A stretch of 64,000 nt of DNA from Macrobrachium rosenbergii. Lineage: Eukaryota > Arthropoda > Malacostraca > Decapoda > Palaemonidae. Position 1 is the first letter of the stretch. Each line of letters starts with the position of its first letter. Of the stretch, positions 60,867-64,000 are shown one piece after another. The notes under the pieces are model-generated. The model was given only the letters and a program-made list of their open reading frames with translations. It had not been told where the DNA came from and did not search any database. The stretch lies in NCBI RefSeq assembly GCF_040412425.1, contig NC_089749.1, positions 38,808,070 through 38,872,069 on the forward strand, given 5' to 3'. The position numbers and the translations under genes were made by a program.

Positions 60867-62174
60867 TTTTTGTTATAAAAATGTTTTTTTGAAGTGATAT
60901 TTTCGTGAATTACAAATTGTGTGCCTTGGTGACAAGGTGAAAGTTGGTAAAAGCAATCATTTTAATTATTAAGGGATTGGCTTCTTTCTGTATCTAGTAT
61001 TGAACCTATGTTGAAAGAGAATTTGTGGATATCCTTGTTGTGTACTGAAGCCTTGAAAAGGAAGGAGATTGTTTACATTTGTCTGTGTCTTTTGACAAAA
61101 AATGCATTGCTCACAATGTGTTATTCTGTATTTTTTGTTTGAATCCTTAGACATAGGAAAATCTAAGGTGTACTTGGTACTTATTTGCAAGAACAGTATA
61201 AGAATTTTAGAACATAAGTTTTAAGTTAAGTACTAGATTTACAGATTAGTTATCTTGTCTAAGACTCTGTGAACCTGCATATTTTTATCACTAGTATATA
61301 CTACAGGTTTTGAGAAAGTTGTTTTCTTTGTAAAACTCCAAACAACTCCATGCAGTGAGCCCCATGACACTGCCAAGACCTCTTTCCCAAAAATATCCCT
61401 ATCACATCTTTTGTCTGAGGAAGCAAATACTCCTCCACAATTGCATTTACTGTGACTTCTGTCCACAGTTAACACAAATTCCTTACTTTCCTTTACTATG
61501 GCAAGGCTGATTTACATACTCATAAACTTGGCAATAAAAACATCACAAAGGTGATGGTATCTATGGCCTTACTTTTATCCAATACTGAGCTGCTGTTATT
61601 GTCCAAGGAAGTTTTCAGCAGGTCAAAGGTTAATAAAAAAAAAAAGTGGCTGTGGACAGAGTACTCCACTTTCAATTTGCCTTACAACAGAGAACATTCT
61701 GGTCCTGAAATTACTTTGATAATTATTCCTTCAAGAACTTTAGCAGTTATTTGAGGCAAAGGACACTAAATACTCTGATTAAAAGTTATACGAGTCATAC
61801 TTTGTTTTCATAGTGTTTCCTTTTGGCTTCATGCCTCAGCATTTTCAAATCTCCATATAGTCTTCAAAGATATAGAACTTCATCAAGTCTCAAAGTTAAG
61901 AATTTATCACAAGACATACTAAAAGAATTTATCACAAGACATTCTCAATACTGCTGGAATGACTTCTACCTTGTTCAAGGCTTTTCTTTCTCCCTTCCAG
62001 TATCCAACCTTTAACTGGTTTGGGTAAGGACCAGAGGGGACCATAGTTTAAATATCCTATGGCATTTTAACCTGATCTGCACCTGTGGTCATCAACTGTG
62101 TCAAGATTTCCTGACAAGCCCAAGGGTACATGGGTCCTTAACAGAATCATCCATGTAGATAAAAAATACAAATG
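60867..62174. other. Intergenic DNA without recognisable gene
   Basis: AT-rich. Open frames on both strands (e.g. 61475-61239 minus, 61551-61754 plus) have no domain I recognise. Confidence 0.45.
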
Positions 62175-62444
62175 CAGCCAGTCCCCGATTATCAGCGATC
62201 TGGTTTTACAGCACTTGTCTGGTGACGATGATAACTGGATCCTCGGCACCGATATGCGCCAATCTCCAGTTATCGGCGCTGACCCCCAGTTATTGGCACT
62301 GATCCCTGGTTATCAGCACTGGTCCCCACTTACTGGCACCAACAATCGGATATCAGCACCGATAACCAGGGGTCAGCGCTATTATCACCAACTTTCGGTT
62401 ATCAGTTGGGAACGGAACCCCCGCCGATAACTGGGAACTGCCTG
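62175..62444. mobile_element. MITE-like element with TTATCGGCG-type repeats
   Basis: Left CAGCCAGTCCCCGATTATCA, right CGATAACTGGGAACTGCCTG, an inverted pair related in its outer CAG(G)CAGTCCCC to the MITEs at 11365 and 46805. The interior differs: it is made of GGTTATCAGCAC / CAGTTATCGGCGCT units in tandem. The right flank is TA, the left is TG. Confidence 0.8.
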
Positions 62445-64000
62445 TACTGTAAAATATCTGAGAATCTTGAAAGAGGCCATAACTTTTCATGGAATCCACT
62501 TCTTCACTAATAACAGTGGTAGGAACCAACTCTATAGTGCCATTCCTTACCCTACCTTGAAGGAATGACACCAGTATAATTTGTGGTACAAGTGTTGGCC
62601 AGACCCCCAGGATGGGACTGAGGATACTGCAAGAAAACACGTTTCCACCCTAATTATGTTGGGAGGCAAACTGGAAAGGATGCTGAGCCCCTAACCCCCC
62701 AAAGGAACCAAACTACCCATGGAATCCACAGACAAGCTCTAGAGGATAGTTCAGCCACTGAGAAATCTATATGAATATTCTTAGTAAAATTAGGTTCAAA
62801 CACTTTCAAGTGGATGACAGTTCACCAGATCTCCCACTGAGCTTTAAAAATGCAATCCAAGCCCAACAACATTATCATTTCTTAGTAATCAGGCTAAATA
62901 AAAGGAATTTTAGAGTTTGAACATCAAGATAGAGCAGAAAAGTAAACTAATGAAATAGACGACTTTGCTTGTAAAACTGTGGGAAAACCCCCACAGGTGC
63001 ATTATGAAGTGATAGGTATGAGACTGGACAGCAAGATGGGAGAAAACTGATAAAATATGAAAGATGAAGTAATAGCAAGAGAGAGTACAAGATTACTGAG
63101 AGATATTTTTATTACAAATATGGGCAAAGAGACTACCCCAGTTTTGTAGCCATCTTGCCAGGCTTCAACACAGAATACATAAACTCTACAGTGAAGCCAA
63201 GTAACCTCAAAAGGCCATTCCATCACTAAAAGAGAGTAACAAATGTAAGAGAAAATTATTCAAGCCACCATCAACTATTCACCATAGTTATTTCTCCTGT
63301 ACTGACACCAGTGAAAGTTGGTTCCCTTAAGCTCACTCTCTATCTCACCACATGGGGATGGCACTAATATAAGTAGCATGGCTCAAGTATAAGCTAAACC
63401 CCAAATTAACTGGTAGGCAAATGAAACAGAACACCTTGAGTATTACATAAACTGTTTCAGCACTGGAATCCAAGTGCCATCTCTATAGGGTGGTTCCATT
63501 GCCGAGTTGTCAATAAGAATAGTCATACTGATAGTGATTAAATCAGAATATTTTTGATAGGTAACAATCACAGCACAGCAACATTAAGTTTAGGTGCTTA
63601 GGAATTTGTTGCAGCTAGGGGTCATAGGAACACTGCAAAGAACCTTTAGTATTGAATGCAGTTGGATATGTAAGGCATGGAAAAGAGTGCATAGGGAAGG
63701 ACAAGACTTAATCAGTATCAAGAATGTGATAATGGTTCCTAGGCACAACAGCTCAACACAACAATAACAGCAAAAAAATACTAACAACAGTAAAGTTATA
63801 ATGATTCATTCTCTAGTATAAATTACACACTAAAAAAATTAAATATTAAGAAAATAATGAAATATCTAACTGCATTTGAACACAGTTAACTGTGCATTTG
63901 AAAAAGTAAAATTCACAAATTAATACCATACCATGATAATTACTGCACAATTTAAAAAACAAATTGAATCTGATACATGTATATGAAACAAACTACCAGC
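62445..64000. repeat. Repeat-rich intergenic DNA, including fragments at 62985-63065 and 63597-63660
   Basis: 62985-63065 parallels 3485-3570. 63597-63660 has GTTGCAGCTAGGGGTCATAG and CACTGCAAAGAACC, which I recall as the other end of the same decapod repeat family. GTAGGAACCAACTC at 62519 also occurs at 3197 in the 722-bp duplication. No gene recognised. Confidence 0.45.

Overview
This is a eukaryotic nuclear window, AT-rich and dense in transposable elements. It is animal and most probably from a decapod crustacean. The reasons are a spliced exon that matches animal phosphatidylserine synthase 1, very long pure (TA)n tracts, DIRS, piggyBac, Tigger, mariner and Gypsy-type elements side by side, and repeat fragments of kinds I know to be abundant in shrimp and crabs. 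The species is an inference. No bacterial genes, tRNA, rRNA or CRISPR arrays were seen.

Layout: 0-5.4 kb has a probable Gypsy 3' LTR at the left edge, a 722-bp tandem duplication and otherwise featureless DNA. A Tigger-type transposon with both inverted ends and TA flanks spans 5548-11342. Its transposase is broken, partly because a second, pogo-like element (7449-8801) sits inside the coding region. A large direct duplication follows: copy 1 about 12268-19374, copy 2 about 21145-29704. Each copy holds a solo LTR inside (TA)n, a truncated Gypsy gag with zinc knuckles, a piggyBac-like end with four ~380-bp tandem units, and the 5' part of a DIRS element. Copy 2 alone has gained a 1.2-kb mariner inside its (TA)n tract.

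From 27372 to about 43290 lies a nest of two DIRS-like tyrosine-recombinase retrotransposons. The old, decayed DIRS-B (27372-29327 and 37902-43290) is split by a young, nearly intact DIRS-A (29328-37902). DIRS-A has ~300-bp inverted terminal repeats, an internal complementary region joining both ends, an apparently spliced gag, an open RT/RNase H gene and a tyrosine recombinase with one frameshift. Next come a degraded piggyBac transposase (minus strand, 43.9-46.1 kb) and a TA-flanked MITE (46805-47148). The right third holds the one recognisable host exon (PTDSS1-like, minus strand, 50878-51132), a dimeric minisatellite, two LINE relics in opposite orientations, a decayed Gypsy-type pol (55.6-59.9 kb) interrupted by (TG)n and a TTAA-flanked MITE, and three further repeat or MITE relics.

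The window is therefore mainly a record of nested insertion. The only plausible active gene product is from DIRS-A; the only host coding sequence recognised is the PTDSS1 exon. Points most worth follow-up are the gag intron shared by both DIRS elements, the exact ICR structure, the long second open frame across the RT gene, the possible RT-RNaseH-protease-integrase order in the Gypsy relic, and the 7-8.5 kb duplication, which may be real or an assembly artefact.
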